From JAGPUQ01 sp963708735 (GTDB taxonomy: Bacteria; Pseudomonadota; Gammaproteobacteria; Pseudomonadales; Porticoccaceae), in the NCBI GenBank assembly GCA_963708735.1, contig CAVPTW010000024.1, forward strand, positions 62,001-126,000: a DNA stretch of 64,000 bases, read 5' to 3'. Of the stretch, positions 1 through 8,680 are shown piece after piece. Below the pieces are notes generated by a model. That model made no database searches. It was given only the letters and a program-made list of their open reading frames with translations, and was not told where the DNA came from. The position numbers and the translations under genes are program-made. How positions within the stretch are numbered: position 1 is the first letter of the stretch; the number at the start of each line of letters is the position of its first letter.

Positions 1-140
1 GCAAAAACCGCCGGCAAGTCGGAGTTCGTTGCAAATGAACCGGTTTTGCCCATGCTGAGATAGCGCGACACCAGGTGCAAGTCGGCAACACCCTAGCCGG
101 CGTACCCAGGGTGGCGGTCGAAGAGGTTAAAGGACCCGAC

Positions 141-1532
141 ATGGCAATCAAGCAAGTCAAGATCAACATCAACGACCTGACTATCGGCATGTATGTGTCG
201 CAGCTTGATAGACCCTGGGCAGGTACACCTTTTCCGCTGCAAGGCTTTCAGGTCCGCACTACCGAAGACATCCATACCCTACGCAATTACTGTGACCACG
301 TTTATATAGATACCATCAAGGGCAAAAGCCCGCTCGCTACGCAAATCATACCGAGCCTGGACACCGGTGGAGACAGTAGAGTACGCCGATCGCCAGTGCT
401 TGGTCAGCGCGACCCCGGCAAGGGTGCGATCGAACCCACTCCCCTGGTCATACGCAAGGGGGTATATAACACCACGGTGTCGCTGCGTGCTGAAATGCGC
501 CACGCCCGCATTGTCATCAAGCAGTTGCAGGATCAGTTGGCGGCGGCCGCGAAGCAGCTAGCGCGGGGACGATTTGCTGACTATGACCAGCTAAAACACA
601 GTGTCGAGGGTATGGTCGACTCCGTGCTGCGCTGCCCTGACGCCTTTACGTGGTTGATTCGCCTGCGTCAGCATGATCAGCATACCCATGGTCACAGTCT
701 CCGTTCGGCGCTGTGGGCGGTGCAGTTTGCGCGGTTTATTGGTATGGAACGGCGTGAAATTTCCACCCTGTGCGTGGGAACCTTGCTCAAGGATATCGGC
801 AAGACGCGGGTGCCGGTCGCGATCCTTCGCAAACGCAACCGTTCGCCCGAGGAAGAGCTCGAGTACCGCAAGTTCGTGGAGCTTGGTGTCGATATGTTGC
901 GGGACACGCGGGCTGTCGAGCCGCGCGTAATCTCCGTGGTGCGCTATCACTGCGAACGTATGGATGGGTCGGGTTTTCCCGAGGGATTGGGCGGCAGCAA
1001 GATCCCGTTACTGGCGCGAATCGCGGGGATAGCCACCGTTTTCGATGCGATCAGCAACCCCTTCGAAGCCGAACAGCCAGTTGCGCCGTCAAAGGCAGTC
1101 AGTCTGCTCTACGACATGCGCGGGATCGAATTTCAGGAAGACCTGGTAGTCCTGTTCATTCAGTCCATTGGGCTCTATCCGGTGGGAACCCTGGTGGAAC
1201 TCACTACAGGGGACATCGGCATTGTGGTCGAGCAGCACCCCGACTCGCGCCTCAGCCCTCAGATCGCCGTGCTGGATCTGGGCGGTGGCGACCTCAATAA
1301 GAACTTCATTCTTGTCGACCTGAAGGAACAGGAAGCGGCGCGCAGGCTGCTGGTCGAAAATGGCCGGCATAGTGCCGATGGGGTGGAGCGGGTGGCCATC
1401 GCCCGTGATCTCGAGCCAACCGGATATGACATTGACGTGTCCACTATTTCCAGCCTGTTCATGCAGGCCGAGCAGGAGCGCCGGACCGGTTTCATCGCGA
1501 GTCTGCGGGAGCGCTTCGGTAGACCGCACTGA
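141..1532 (+). CDS. DUF3391 / degenerate HD-GYP domain protein
   Basis: 463 aa from the ATG at 141, which follows a purine-rich AGGACC; an in-frame upstream start at 75 would only add a non-conserved tail. Residues about 1-70 look like the DUF3391 segment that often precedes HD-GYP domains. Residues about 170-345 follow the HD-GYP fold order (HSLRSALWA, KDIGK, YHCERMDGSGFP, FDAI). HD-GYP enzymes hydrolyse cyclic di-GMP with a His/Asp metal centre. Here the HD pair is Lys217-Asp218, the next helix His is Phe, the HH pair is HC, and GYP is GFP (278-280). The fold assignment is firm. Enzymatic activity is doubtful, so a c-di-GMP-binding or scaffold role is an inference. Confidence 0.88.
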   Translation: MAIKQVKININDLTIGMYVSQLDRPWAGTPFPLQGFQVRTTEDIHTLRNYCDHVYIDTIKGKSPLATQIIPSLDTGGDSRVRRSPVLGQRDPGKGAIEPTPLVIRKGVYNTTVSLRAEMRHARIVIKQLQDQLAAAAKQLARGRFADYDQLKHSVEGMVDSVLRCPDAFTWLIRLRQHDQHTHGHSLRSALWAVQFARFIGMERREISTLCVGTLLKDIGKTRVPVAILRKRNRSPEEELEYRKFVELGVDMLRDTRAVEPRVISVVRYHCERMDGSGFPEGLGGSKIPLLARIAGIATVFDAISNPFEAEQPVAPSKAVSLLYDMRGIEFQEDLVVLFIQSIGLYPVGTLVELTTGDIGIVVEQHPDSRLSPQIAVLDLGGGDLNKNFILVDLKEQEAARRLLVENGRHSADGVERVAIARDLEPTGYDIDVSTISSLFMQAEQERRTGFIASLRERFGRPH

Positions 1533-1569
1533 GCGGCGTCCCGGTTGCACTGCTCGCGCGAGCGCGGGT

Positions 1570-2424
1570 TCATGGCGGCTGAGTGAGCCAACCCAGTTCT
1601 TCCCCCATTCGTACGTTCAACCCGGAAGTCGCGATCGCTAGCTCCACGCCGGGTGGCGCCAGCACAATGACTGTGGAACCAAAGCGAAAACGGCCGAGCT
1701 CGGCGCCCCGCGCCAGTTCCACCTGCCCCTTCGTGAAACTGTCTTCCCGCAACGCGCCTGGAAGATAACGACCCTGCCAGACGGTGTCGATACCGGCCAC
1801 CAGCAGTGCGCCCACCAGCACCACTGCCATCTGCCCCGCAGGCGTATCGAACCAGCACACCAGGCGTTCGTTGCCGGCGTAGAGATTGGGCAGCGCGCGC
1901 GCGGTGCGCAGGTTCACCGAGAACAGCCGGCCGGGAATGTAGCGGGTCGCGATCAACGTTCCGGACAGCGGCATGTGGACCCGGTGGTAGTCACGCGGCG
2001 ACAGATAGATGGTTGCAAAACAACCGTCGCGAAGCGCTGCGGTGCGCGCACCGGACTCGCCCAGCAGCGCCTCCAACGTGAAAGTGCTGCCCTTGGCTTG
2101 CAGCAGGCTGTTCCCCGCGATGCGCCCCGCTTCGCTGATGACTCCGTCGGCCGGCGACACCAGCGTTCGTGCATCGCCCATCAGCGGGCGTGCGCCGGGT
2201 TTCAGTTCGCGGGTAAAAAAATCGTTGAACGAAGCGTAGCGCTCGCAATCGGGTTCGGCCGCTTCCGTCAGGTCGATCCGGAAACGGCGCACGGCGGCGC
2301 GGATCAGCAGGCGTCGCACCCAGGGCATGCGCGTCTCGGCCAGACCACCGGCGAGTCGGCTGAGCAGGTGTTGGGGAAGTGCGCGTTGCAGGGCGAGGTA
2401 CAGGAAATCCCGAAAGTCGTGCAT
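1570..2424 (-). CDS. psd: Phosphatidylserine decarboxylase proenzyme
   Basis: 284 aa, the usual bacterial type I length. It converts phosphatidylserine to phosphatidylethanolamine at the inner membrane. The conserved SFNDFFTREL block, the SPADG block, the DYHRVHMP metal/active-site block and the C-terminal cleavage motif FGST (Ser about 250, which becomes the pyruvoyl group) are all present. The first motif residue is Phe rather than the common Leu. The ATG at 2424 lies 23 bp after the rsgA stop on the same strand, so rsgA-psd is probably one transcript, as in E. coli and relatives. Its 3' end converges on the HD-GYP gene. Confidence 0.96.
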   Translation of the reverse strand: MHDFRDFLYLALQRALPQHLLSRLAGGLAETRMPWVRRLLIRAAVRRFRIDLTEAAEPDCERYASFNDFFTRELKPGARPLMGDARTLVSPADGVISEAGRIAGNSLLQAKGSTFTLEALLGESGARTAALRDGCFATIYLSPRDYHRVHMPLSGTLIATRYIPGRLFSVNLRTARALPNLYAGNERLVCWFDTPAGQMAVVLVGALLVAGIDTVWQGRYLPGALREDSFTKGQVELARGAELGRFRFGSTVIVLAPPGVELAIATSGLNVRMGEELGWLTQPP

Positions 2425-2447
2425 GAAGTGAAAGCCGTTGTCGTCGC

Positions 2448-3416
2448 TTAGGGAGCGGTTTGCAGTTGGTGAAAGCTGGCCAGTCGGCGGGGATCCACTT
2501 CCCCGCGCTGGATGGCGGCAACGATGGCGCAACCCGGATCTTCCCGGTGCGCGCAATCGCGAAACCGGCACTGCATGGCCAGTGGAGCAAGCTCGATAAA
2601 TCCGGCCATCAGGCGCTGCGGGTCCGGGCATTCCACGCCGAACTCGCGGATGCCGGGGGAATCGATCACGGCGCCGCCGGGAACCGGATAAAACCGCGCC
2701 GTGGTGGTGGTATGGCGGCCCTTCGCTCCGGCTTCGGAGAGCGCGCCGACAGTGGCGTCGGTGCCGGGAAACAGCCGGTTGATCAGCGATGACTTGCCGA
2801 CCCCCGACTGCCCGCAAAAAATGCTGACCTTGCCATTCAGACGCGCTTGCAGTTCGTCGATGCCGGCGCCGGTATGGGCGGAAACCCGCAGCACCGGGTA
2901 ACCCAGGGCACCATGAGAGGCGCAGATGGCAGCGACCGCCCGCTGGCCCGACGCCGAGTCGAGATCGCATTTGTTGACAAGGATCAGCGCGCTCATGCCT
3001 TCCAGTTCGGCGGCGACCAGAAACCGGTCGACGAGATTGGCATGGGGCTCCGGCTCCGCCGCGATCACAATCCCGACCTGGTCGATATTGGCGGCGAGGA
3101 TCCGGACCTGGTTGTTATCGCGGCGGCGGAGCACACTGCGCCGCGGCGCCACCGCGGTGATAACCCCGCGACGACCGCCGGTCTGCCAGAGCACGCGGTC
3201 GCCCACCACGGGCTCCAGATGCGTGCGGAGGTAACAGCGCTGCCTGGGTTGTTCCGGATGCTCGGGGTCAATCACGTCCACTTCGCGACCATAGCGAGCG
3301 ATAACCAGACCGGCGCGTTCGGTGCCGACGTTGTCCGGGCCGAGGCGGTCGAGTGCGCGCTCCCGGTTGGTCCCGATCCGGCGCCGCTGTTGCAGCGACA
3401 GCCTGCGTTTTGCCAT
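2448..3416 (-). CDS. rsgA: Ribosome small-subunit biogenesis GTPase RsgA
   Basis: 322 aa starting MAKRRLSLQQ. It is a circularly permuted GTPase that helps late 30S maturation. An OB-fold region comes first (about 40-110), then the NKCD G4 motif, the GQSGVGKSS P-loop near residue 200, a KGRHTTT switch region and the DSPG G3 motif. The C-terminal Zn-finger is built from Cys and His in CRFRDCAH...DPGC. The start was placed at the ATG 3416 because the protein then begins with the family-typical basic N-terminus; upstream in-frame codons run into the divergent promoter. It is divergent from orn and followed by psd. Confidence 0.96.
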   Translation of the reverse strand: MAKRRLSLQQRRRIGTNRERALDRLGPDNVGTERAGLVIARYGREVDVIDPEHPEQPRQRCYLRTHLEPVVGDRVLWQTGGRRGVITAVAPRRSVLRRRDNNQVRILAANIDQVGIVIAAEPEPHANLVDRFLVAAELEGMSALILVNKCDLDSASGQRAVAAICASHGALGYPVLRVSAHTGAGIDELQARLNGKVSIFCGQSGVGKSSLINRLFPGTDATVGALSEAGAKGRHTTTTARFYPVPGGAVIDSPGIREFGVECPDPQRLMAGFIELAPLAMQCRFRDCAHREDPGCAIVAAIQRGEVDPRRLASFHQLQTAP

Positions 3417-3439
3417 GCCCCGAAGTGCCTGTGTTGTAG

Positions 3440-3461
3440 GGCGCCAAGCATATAGGATAAT
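3440..3461 (+). promoter_or_regulatory. Putative orn promoter -10 region
   Basis: In the 103-bp rsgA/orn divergent gap, GATAAT (3456-3461) is a good -10 hexamer reading toward orn. The matching -35 (TTGTAG at 3434) is weak. If it is used, transcription would start just before the large hairpin at 3467-3501, placing that hairpin in the orn 5' leader. Confidence 0.35.
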
Positions 3462-3466
3462 CCCCT

Positions 3467-3501
3467 CGCCAGTACCGGTGCCGTCGGCGCCGGTACTGGC
3501 G
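3467..3501 (+). promoter_or_regulatory. Long perfect-type hairpin in the orn leader
   Basis: The arms 3467-3482 and 3486-3501 are complementary over 16 positions, with a single U-G wobble and a 3-nt GTC loop. The first 12 bp of each arm (CGCCAGTACCGG and its complement) are perfect. The hairpin ends 9 nt before the GGAG ribosome binding site (3511-3514) of orn (ATG 3520). It has no T-tract, so it is not an ordinary terminator for either gene. A role in orn mRNA stability or translation, or as an operator for both divergent genes, is inference. Confidence 0.6.
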
Positions 3502-3519
3502 CTGCCGGCTGGAGCGAAA

Positions 3520-4071
3520 ATGAATACAGGCAACCCCGCGGATCTTCATCTGATCTGGATCGATCTGGAAATGACCGGTCTGGACACGATCAACGACACC
3601 ATCATCGAAATTGCCACGCTGGTGACCGACCGCGATCTCCATGTGCTCGCCGAAGGGCCGAGTCTTGCCATTCAACGACCGGATGCCGTGCTCGGGAAAA
3701 TGGACGCCTGGAACACGCGCCAGCACACCCAGTCGGGGCTGGTGCGACGGGTACGCGAGAGTCCCTACAGTGCGCGTGATGCCGAACTGGCAACCCTGGC
3801 GTTTCTGCGCGCCTGGGTGGCGCCCGGGGTGTCGCCCATGTGCGGTAATTCGATCTGCCAGGATCGCCGTTTTCTGGCCCGGGAGATGCCGGAGCTCGAA
3901 GCCTATTTTCACTACCGCAACCTCGACGTCAGCACCGTCAAGGAATTGGTGCGGCGCTGGCGGCCGGAGCTGCTCGGCGGCGTGCAAAAGAATTCCCAGC
4001 ATCTGGCACTGGAGGATATTCGCGATTCGGTCGCCGAGCTCAGTTACTACCGCCAACATTTCATCCGCTGA
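3520..4071 (+). CDS. orn: Oligoribonuclease
   Basis: 183 aa, normal family length. This is a 3'-to-5' DEDDh exonuclease that degrades 2-5 nt RNAs and the linear dinucleotide pGpG produced when cyclic di-GMP is broken down. The first metal-binding pair is in WIDLEMTGLD (Asp15, Glu17), with further acidic residues in CGNSICQDRRF and the C-terminal HLALEDIRDS. The RBS GGAG sits 5 nt before the ATG. It is divergent from rsgA and preceded by a strong hairpin. The nearby HD-GYP-like gene is thematically linked to the same second messenger, but there is no operon link. Confidence 0.97.
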   Translation: MNTGNPADLHLIWIDLEMTGLDTINDTIIEIATLVTDRDLHVLAEGPSLAIQRPDAVLGKMDAWNTRQHTQSGLVRRVRESPYSARDAELATLAFLRAWVAPGVSPMCGNSICQDRRFLAREMPELEAYFHYRNLDVSTVKELVRRWRPELLGGVQKNSQHLALEDIRDSVAELSYYRQHFIR

Positions 4072-4210
4072 GGCACTGCATGCGGATGCCTTGCCTTCGC
4101 GGCCGGCAGGTGCGCCGGCATTGCTGGTCAAAGCCGGGTTCGTTAAGGTAGCGCGCCGCTATTGCGAGCGCGGACGACCGCCCCGCACAACAACCTGTCC
4201 TAGGAGCATC

Positions 4211-5371
4211 ATGAGCATTCCCTGGTTAACCGACGAAGAGCGTTTCATCGAAGAAACCGCGCGGCGCTTTGCCCGCGAGCGCTTGGCGGAAGGCTATCAG
4301 GCGCGCAGCCAGCAGGAATGCATCGATCGCACGCTGCTGCGCGAATTGGGCCAATTGGGGCTGGTCGCGCCGACGCTCGCGGAGGAATACGGCGGCATTG
4401 GCGCCTCCAGCGTGGTGGCCGGCCTGGTCTGTGAGGCGCTCGCCTACGCCGACATCAATATCAGCTATGTTGCGATGACCTCGCCCCTGGTGGGTGGAGT
4501 AATCCAGGACCATGGCAGTGATGCCATGAAAGAAACCGTGTTGCCGCGCATTGCCGCAGGGGAAATCCTGGTGCAACTGGGGCTGACCGAACCCAAGGGC
4601 GGCTCGGATGCCGCCAATCTCGCCTTGCGCGCCACGCGCAAGGGCGACCGCTTCGTGCTCAATGGCGAGAAAACCTCCATCACCTACGGTGCCCAGGCCG
4701 AGATGATGCTGATGTTTGCGCGCACCGACCCGAACCTGCCGGGCGCGCGCGGCGTCACGGCGTTTCTGGTGCCCCTGGATCTGCCCGGCGTCACCTGCAC
4801 CCGTTTCGCGGATGTCGGCAGCCGGCCGGTCGGTCGCGGACAGGTGTTCTTCGACGACGTCGAAATTTCCGAAACCGCGATGGTGGGCAGGGAAGGCGAG
4901 GGCTTCACCAAGGTCATGCAGGGGTTCGATCTCAGTCGCTTTCTGATCGCGCTGATGTGCATCGGAACCGCGCAGGCATCGGTGGACGAGACCTGGCGCT
5001 ACATTCAGGATCGCGAAGCCTTTGGACGCCCGCTCGCCAAGTTTCAGGGCACCACCTTCCCCCTCGCCGAACACGACAGCAAGCTCGCCGCCGTGCGCGC
5101 CCTGTCCTACCAGGGTCTGGCGCTGCGCGATCGCGGTATGCCCCATACCAAGGAAGCCGCGATGGTGAAATGGATGGGTCCGAAATGGGGAACCGATATC
5201 ATCCAGGACTGTCTGGTACTCCACGGTCACTACGGCTGGGGCATGGACCTGCCCCACTTGCAGCGCATGATCGACGTGATGGGACTGCAGATCGGCGACG
5301 GCACTTCGCATATCATGAAGACCATCATTGCGCGCGAGACCATCGGCGCGGTCGGCGTCGCGTACAAATAG
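4211..5371 (+). CDS. Acyl-CoA dehydrogenase family flavoprotein
   Basis: 386 aa with an ATG after TAGGAG. The complete ACAD fold is visible: an N-terminal helical domain, a middle domain with GLTEPKGGSDAANL (FAD/substrate loop) and GEKTSITYGAQA, and a C-terminal helical domain with DREAFGRPLAKFQ. FAD-dependent alpha,beta-dehydrogenation of an acyl-CoA is expected. The tail (about residues 345-375) contains MDLPHLQRMIDV and QIGDGTSHIMKTIIARE. That pattern resembles the cyclohexanecarboxyl-CoA dehydrogenase-like subgroup more than fatty-acyl enzymes. The classical catalytic Glu of GYxxExPxER is not evident. The substrate is unknown and the gene stands alone. Confidence 0.9.
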   Translation: MSIPWLTDEERFIEETARRFARERLAEGYQARSQQECIDRTLLRELGQLGLVAPTLAEEYGGIGASSVVAGLVCEALAYADINISYVAMTSPLVGGVIQDHGSDAMKETVLPRIAAGEILVQLGLTEPKGGSDAANLALRATRKGDRFVLNGEKTSITYGAQAEMMLMFARTDPNLPGARGVTAFLVPLDLPGVTCTRFADVGSRPVGRGQVFFDDVEISETAMVGREGEGFTKVMQGFDLSRFLIALMCIGTAQASVDETWRYIQDREAFGRPLAKFQGTTFPLAEHDSKLAAVRALSYQGLALRDRGMPHTKEAAMVKWMGPKWGTDIIQDCLVLHGHYGWGMDLPHLQRMIDVMGLQIGDGTSHIMKTIIARETIGAVGVAYK

Positions 5372-5562
5372 ATCTTCGATAGGGGCGCGGTGGATTTCGC
5401 ATTTGGGGGACAGATTTTGACGCGCATCGTTCGGACACTGGCGCTGGGTTTGCGATGTTGCATCAAGCCAACGCCATGGCGCAGCGTTCAACCCCCGGGG
5501 AAAATGCCATAATCGGCCGCCCAGGGACTCAACCGACAACCATTCACAGAAAGGAGACGACC

Positions 5563-6045
5563 ATGACAATCAAGGCTGGAGATACCATGCCCGAAGGGCG
5601 CTTTACCATCATGAAAGCCGACGGCCCCGGCTCTGTCAGCAGCAAGGAATTCTTCGAAGGCAAGAAAGTGGTGCTGTTCTCGGTACCGGGCGCCTTTACC
5701 CCGACCTGCTCGCGGCAACACCTGCCGGGCTTTGTCGAAAAAGCCGCCGAATTCCAGAAGAAGGGCGTCGACACCATCGCCTGCATGGCGGTCAACGATG
5801 TCTTTGTCATGGATGCCTGGGGCAAGAGCGCGCACGCCGACGGCAAGGTGACCATGCTTGCCGATGGCAACGGCGACTACACGCGTGCGCTGGGTCTGGA
5901 ACTGGATGCCACCGGCTTCGGCATGGGCAAGCGCGGTCAGCGTTTTGCGCTGGTGGTCGACAACGGCAAGGTGACTCACGCCTTTATTGAAGAGGCCGGC
6001 AAGTTCAAGGTCAGCTCCGCCGAGCACGTGCTCGCCAGTCTTTGA
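5563..6045 (+). CDS. Peroxiredoxin (Prx5/AhpE-like, redoxin family)
   Basis: 160 aa, starting MTIKAGDTMPEGRF after a strong AAAGGAG site. The active-site block PGAFTPTCSRQHLPGF contains the peroxidatic Cys with the conserved Thr and Pro before it, and a distal Arg is present in KRGQRFALVV. It reduces H2O2 or alkyl hydroperoxides in the cytosol. It looks like the short bacterial Prx5 type without a fused glutaredoxin. Only one obvious functional Cys besides CMAVND is seen, so a glutathione- or thioredoxin-dependent cycle cannot be decided. It is transcribed alone and convergent with parC. Confidence 0.94.
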   Translation: MTIKAGDTMPEGRFTIMKADGPGSVSSKEFFEGKKVVLFSVPGAFTPTCSRQHLPGFVEKAAEFQKKGVDTIACMAVNDVFVMDAWGKSAHADGKVTMLADGNGDYTRALGLELDATGFGMGKRGQRFALVVDNGKVTHAFIEEAGKFKVSSAEHVLASL

Positions 6046-6058
6046 CGCCAGTCCACTG

Positions 6059-6081
6059 CCGGCCGCCCCCGCGGCGGCCGG
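6059..6081 (+). terminator. GC-rich hairpin after the peroxiredoxin gene
   Basis: CCGGCCGCC (6059-6067) pairs perfectly with GGCGGCCGG (6073-6081) around a 5-nt loop, 14 bp past the peroxiredoxin stop. No T-run follows, so a fully intrinsic terminator is uncertain. Confidence 0.4.
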
Positions 6082-6373
6082 CCACCCCGTGCAGCTGAAA
6101 TAGTTTCCGGACACAGTCCAGCTGAAATACCGTCGGCGGGGGCTGGTCCAGCAAGGATGTCCGTTATTGGTGGGCAGGATCAAACCTCGACCCTATTCTC
6201 TTTCACGTTCGACATCTCAGCTTCCCCGTGTTTCGCGGGCGACAATGAGCACGTGGAAATCCGCCGCATTTGAATGCGCAAATTTTCTGCCTAGTCCGCA
6301 CCCATCGCGAATCTTCACCGCTGCTCCGATCCGCACCACCCGGACCACAGGCTGACCGAGCCAACCAGGGGCA
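6082..6373. other. Intergenic region between convergent peroxiredoxin and parC, with a short direct repeat
   Basis: With the hairpin, the gap is about 328 bp. The 11-mer CAGCTGAAATA occurs at 6092-6102 and again at 6119-6129, separated by a stretch containing TTTCCGGACACAG. The remainder has no convincing ORF, RNA gene or repeat. The repeat might be a remnant of a mobile-element end, but no transposase trace is visible. Confidence 0.4.
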
Positions 6374-8639
6374 TCACTCCCGCACCTCCGCCCGCTCCAC
6401 CTTCTGCAAACCGCGCGGCAGTTTGTTGCCGCGGCGGCCGCGCTCGCCGCGATAGTGTTCGAGGTCGCGGTAGGGGATGGCGATATGGCGCTTGCCGGCA
6501 TGGAGCACCAGCTCCTGACGGCGGTCGACTACCATCGCGGCGACCATGAACTCCTCGCGACTCTGCGCGCGCGCGGCGGGAATGTTGATGATGCGGTTGC
6601 CCTTGCCACGCGCGAGTTCCGGCAGTTCCGCGAGCGGGAACACGAGCAGGCGGCCTTCGTTGCTGATGGCGGCGACCAATGCGGTGTCGGATGGTGTCAC
6701 CGGCAGCGGTGGCAGCACCTGGCTGTGCTCGGGCACGGTCAGCACCTGTTTGCCCGCGCGGTTCTTGGTTTGCAGATCGCCGAGTCTGGCGATGAAGCCG
6801 TAGCCCGCGTCCGTGGCGAGCAGGATCCGCTGCTCGTCGCTGCCCATCGCGAGGCCGCAGAACAGCGCGCCCGAAGGCGCGTTCAGGCGGCCGGTGGCGG
6901 GCTCGCCCTGGCCGCGCGCCGAGGGCAGGCTGTGGGCGGGCAGCGAGTAGGCGCGTCCGCTGGTGTCGAGCAGCACCGCGGCCTGGTTGGCGCGACCCCG
7001 CGCGGCGGCGAGAAAGCCGTCGCCGGATTTGTAGCTCAGGTTTTCCACATCGACTTCGTGGCCCTTGGCCGCGCGGATCCAGCCCATGCGGGACAGCACC
7101 ACGGTCACCGATTCGGCGCTGACCAGTTCGTCTTCGCGAAACACGGCGGCTTCGGGGCGCGTGACCAGTGGCGCCCGGCGCGGGTCGCCGAATTTTTCCG
7201 CGATCTCCGTCAGTTCATCGCGGATCAGTTTTTTCAACAGCGTCTCGGAGCCGAGCGTGGCTTGCAGCTGTTTGCGTTCGGCGCCGAGTTCATCCTGTTC
7301 GGTGCGGATTTTTATTTCTTCGAGTCTGGCGAGCTGGCGCAGGCGCAGATCGAGAATGGCGTCGGCCTGGATCTCGGTGAGGCCGAAGCGACGCATCAGT
7401 TCCGCGCGCGGCTGTTCTTCGGTGCGGATGATGGCGATCACTTCATCGATGTTGAGGTAGGCGATCAGGTAGCCCGCCAGCAGATGCAGCCGTGCTTCGA
7501 CTTTCTCCAGCCGGTGTTCGAGGCGCCGGCGCACGGTGGCGAGGCGGAAGTCGAGCCACTCGCCGAGAATCCGGTGCAGGGGCTTGACCGCGGGCCGGCC
7601 ATCGCGGCCGATCAGATTCAGATTGACGCGATAGCTGCGCTGGAGATCGGTGCTCGCGAACAGATGGCTCATCAGCGCATCGGTGTCGACGCGGTTGGAA
7701 CGCGGCACGATTACCAGTCGGGTGGGGTTTTCGTGATCCGATTCGTCGCGCAGATCCGCCACCATGGGCAGCTTGCGCGCCTGCATCTGCGCCGCGATCT
7801 GTTCGAGGATGCGCGCGGGCGAGCTCTGGTAGGGCAGGGCGGTGACCAGGATCTCGCCGTCCTCGACATGCCAGACGGCGCGCGCGCGCACCGAGCCGCG
7901 CCCGGTCTGGTAGATGGCGAGGATGTCCGCGCGCGGCGAGATGATTTCGGCAGCGGTGGGAAAATCCGGCCCCTGGATGTGTTCGCAGAGTTCGGCGACG
8001 CCGGCGTCGGGCTGTTCCAGCAGGCGGATGCAGGCGGCGGCCACTTCGCGCAGGTTGTGGGGCGGGATGTCGGTGGCCATGCCCACCGCGATGCCGCTGC
8101 CGCCGTTCAACAGGATGTTCGGCACCTTCGCTGGCAGCACCGTCGGCTCTTCGAGGGTGCCGTCGAAGTTGGGCTGCCAGTCCACCGTGCCCTGGCCCAG
8201 TTCGGCGAGCAGCAGGTCGGCGAAGGCCGACAGCCGCGACTCGGTGTAGCGCATGGCGGCAAAGGATTTGGGATCGTCCGGCGAGCCCCAGTTGCCCTGG
8301 CCTTCGACCAGCGGATAGCGGTAGGAGAACGGCTGCGCCATCAGCACCATGGCTTCGTAGGCGGCGCTGTCGCCGTGGGGATGGAACTTGCCGATCACGT
8401 CGCCCACGGTGCGGGCGGATTTCTTGAACTTGGCGGTGGCGGCCAGACCGAGTTCGCTCATGGCGTAGACGATGCGCCGTTGCACCGGCTTGAGGCCGTC
8501 GCAGACGCTGGGCAGCGCGCGGTCGAGAATCACATACATCGAGTAGTCGAGATACGCCTTCTCGGCGAACTGGCGCAGCGGCCGGCGTTTCGAAATTGGG
8601 ATCGAAAGCGGCGGGCTCGATGGCGGTCGGGTCGGACAT
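6374..8639 (-). CDS. parC: DNA topoisomerase IV subunit A, with an N-terminal frameshift
   Basis: The long open frame covers 6374-8539 (721 aa from MYVILDRALP). The true start is probably the ATG at 8639 (MSDPTAIEP), in a different frame. Removing one base near 8579-8586 joins the frames and restores the family sequence LRQFAEKAYLDYSMYV, giving about 755 aa, the E. coli ParC size. Catalytic Tyr is in AAMRYTESR, and the quinolone-determining GDSAAYE keeps Ser and Glu. With ParE it decatenates chromosomes. It lies 41 bp after parE in the same direction. The extra base is either a sequencing error or a recent mutation; an essential gene favours error, or initiation inside. Confidence 0.93.
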
Positions 8640-8680
8640 GGTTTGCCTCGCTGAGGCGCGGCAGCGCCGCGTCCGGATGA

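Noticed and set aside
1..140. Inverted words GCAAAA/TTTTGC near 1-50 as an upstream terminator
   Set aside because: The window edge cuts the structure and the stem is interrupted; it cannot be assessed.
1552..1563. Palindrome GCTCGCGCGAGC between the HD-GYP and psd stops
   Set aside because: It has no loop or T-run and is short; in 65 % GC DNA it is not convincing as a terminator.
4072..4210. Possible RNA gene between orn and the acyl-CoA dehydrogenase
   Set aside because: No tRNA-like cloverleaf or strong conserved stem was found in the 139-bp gap.
6455..8680. Long plus-strand ORF (741 codons) opposite parC
   Set aside because: It is an antisense frame of a clear ParC; the translation is Ala/Gly/His-rich and matches no family.
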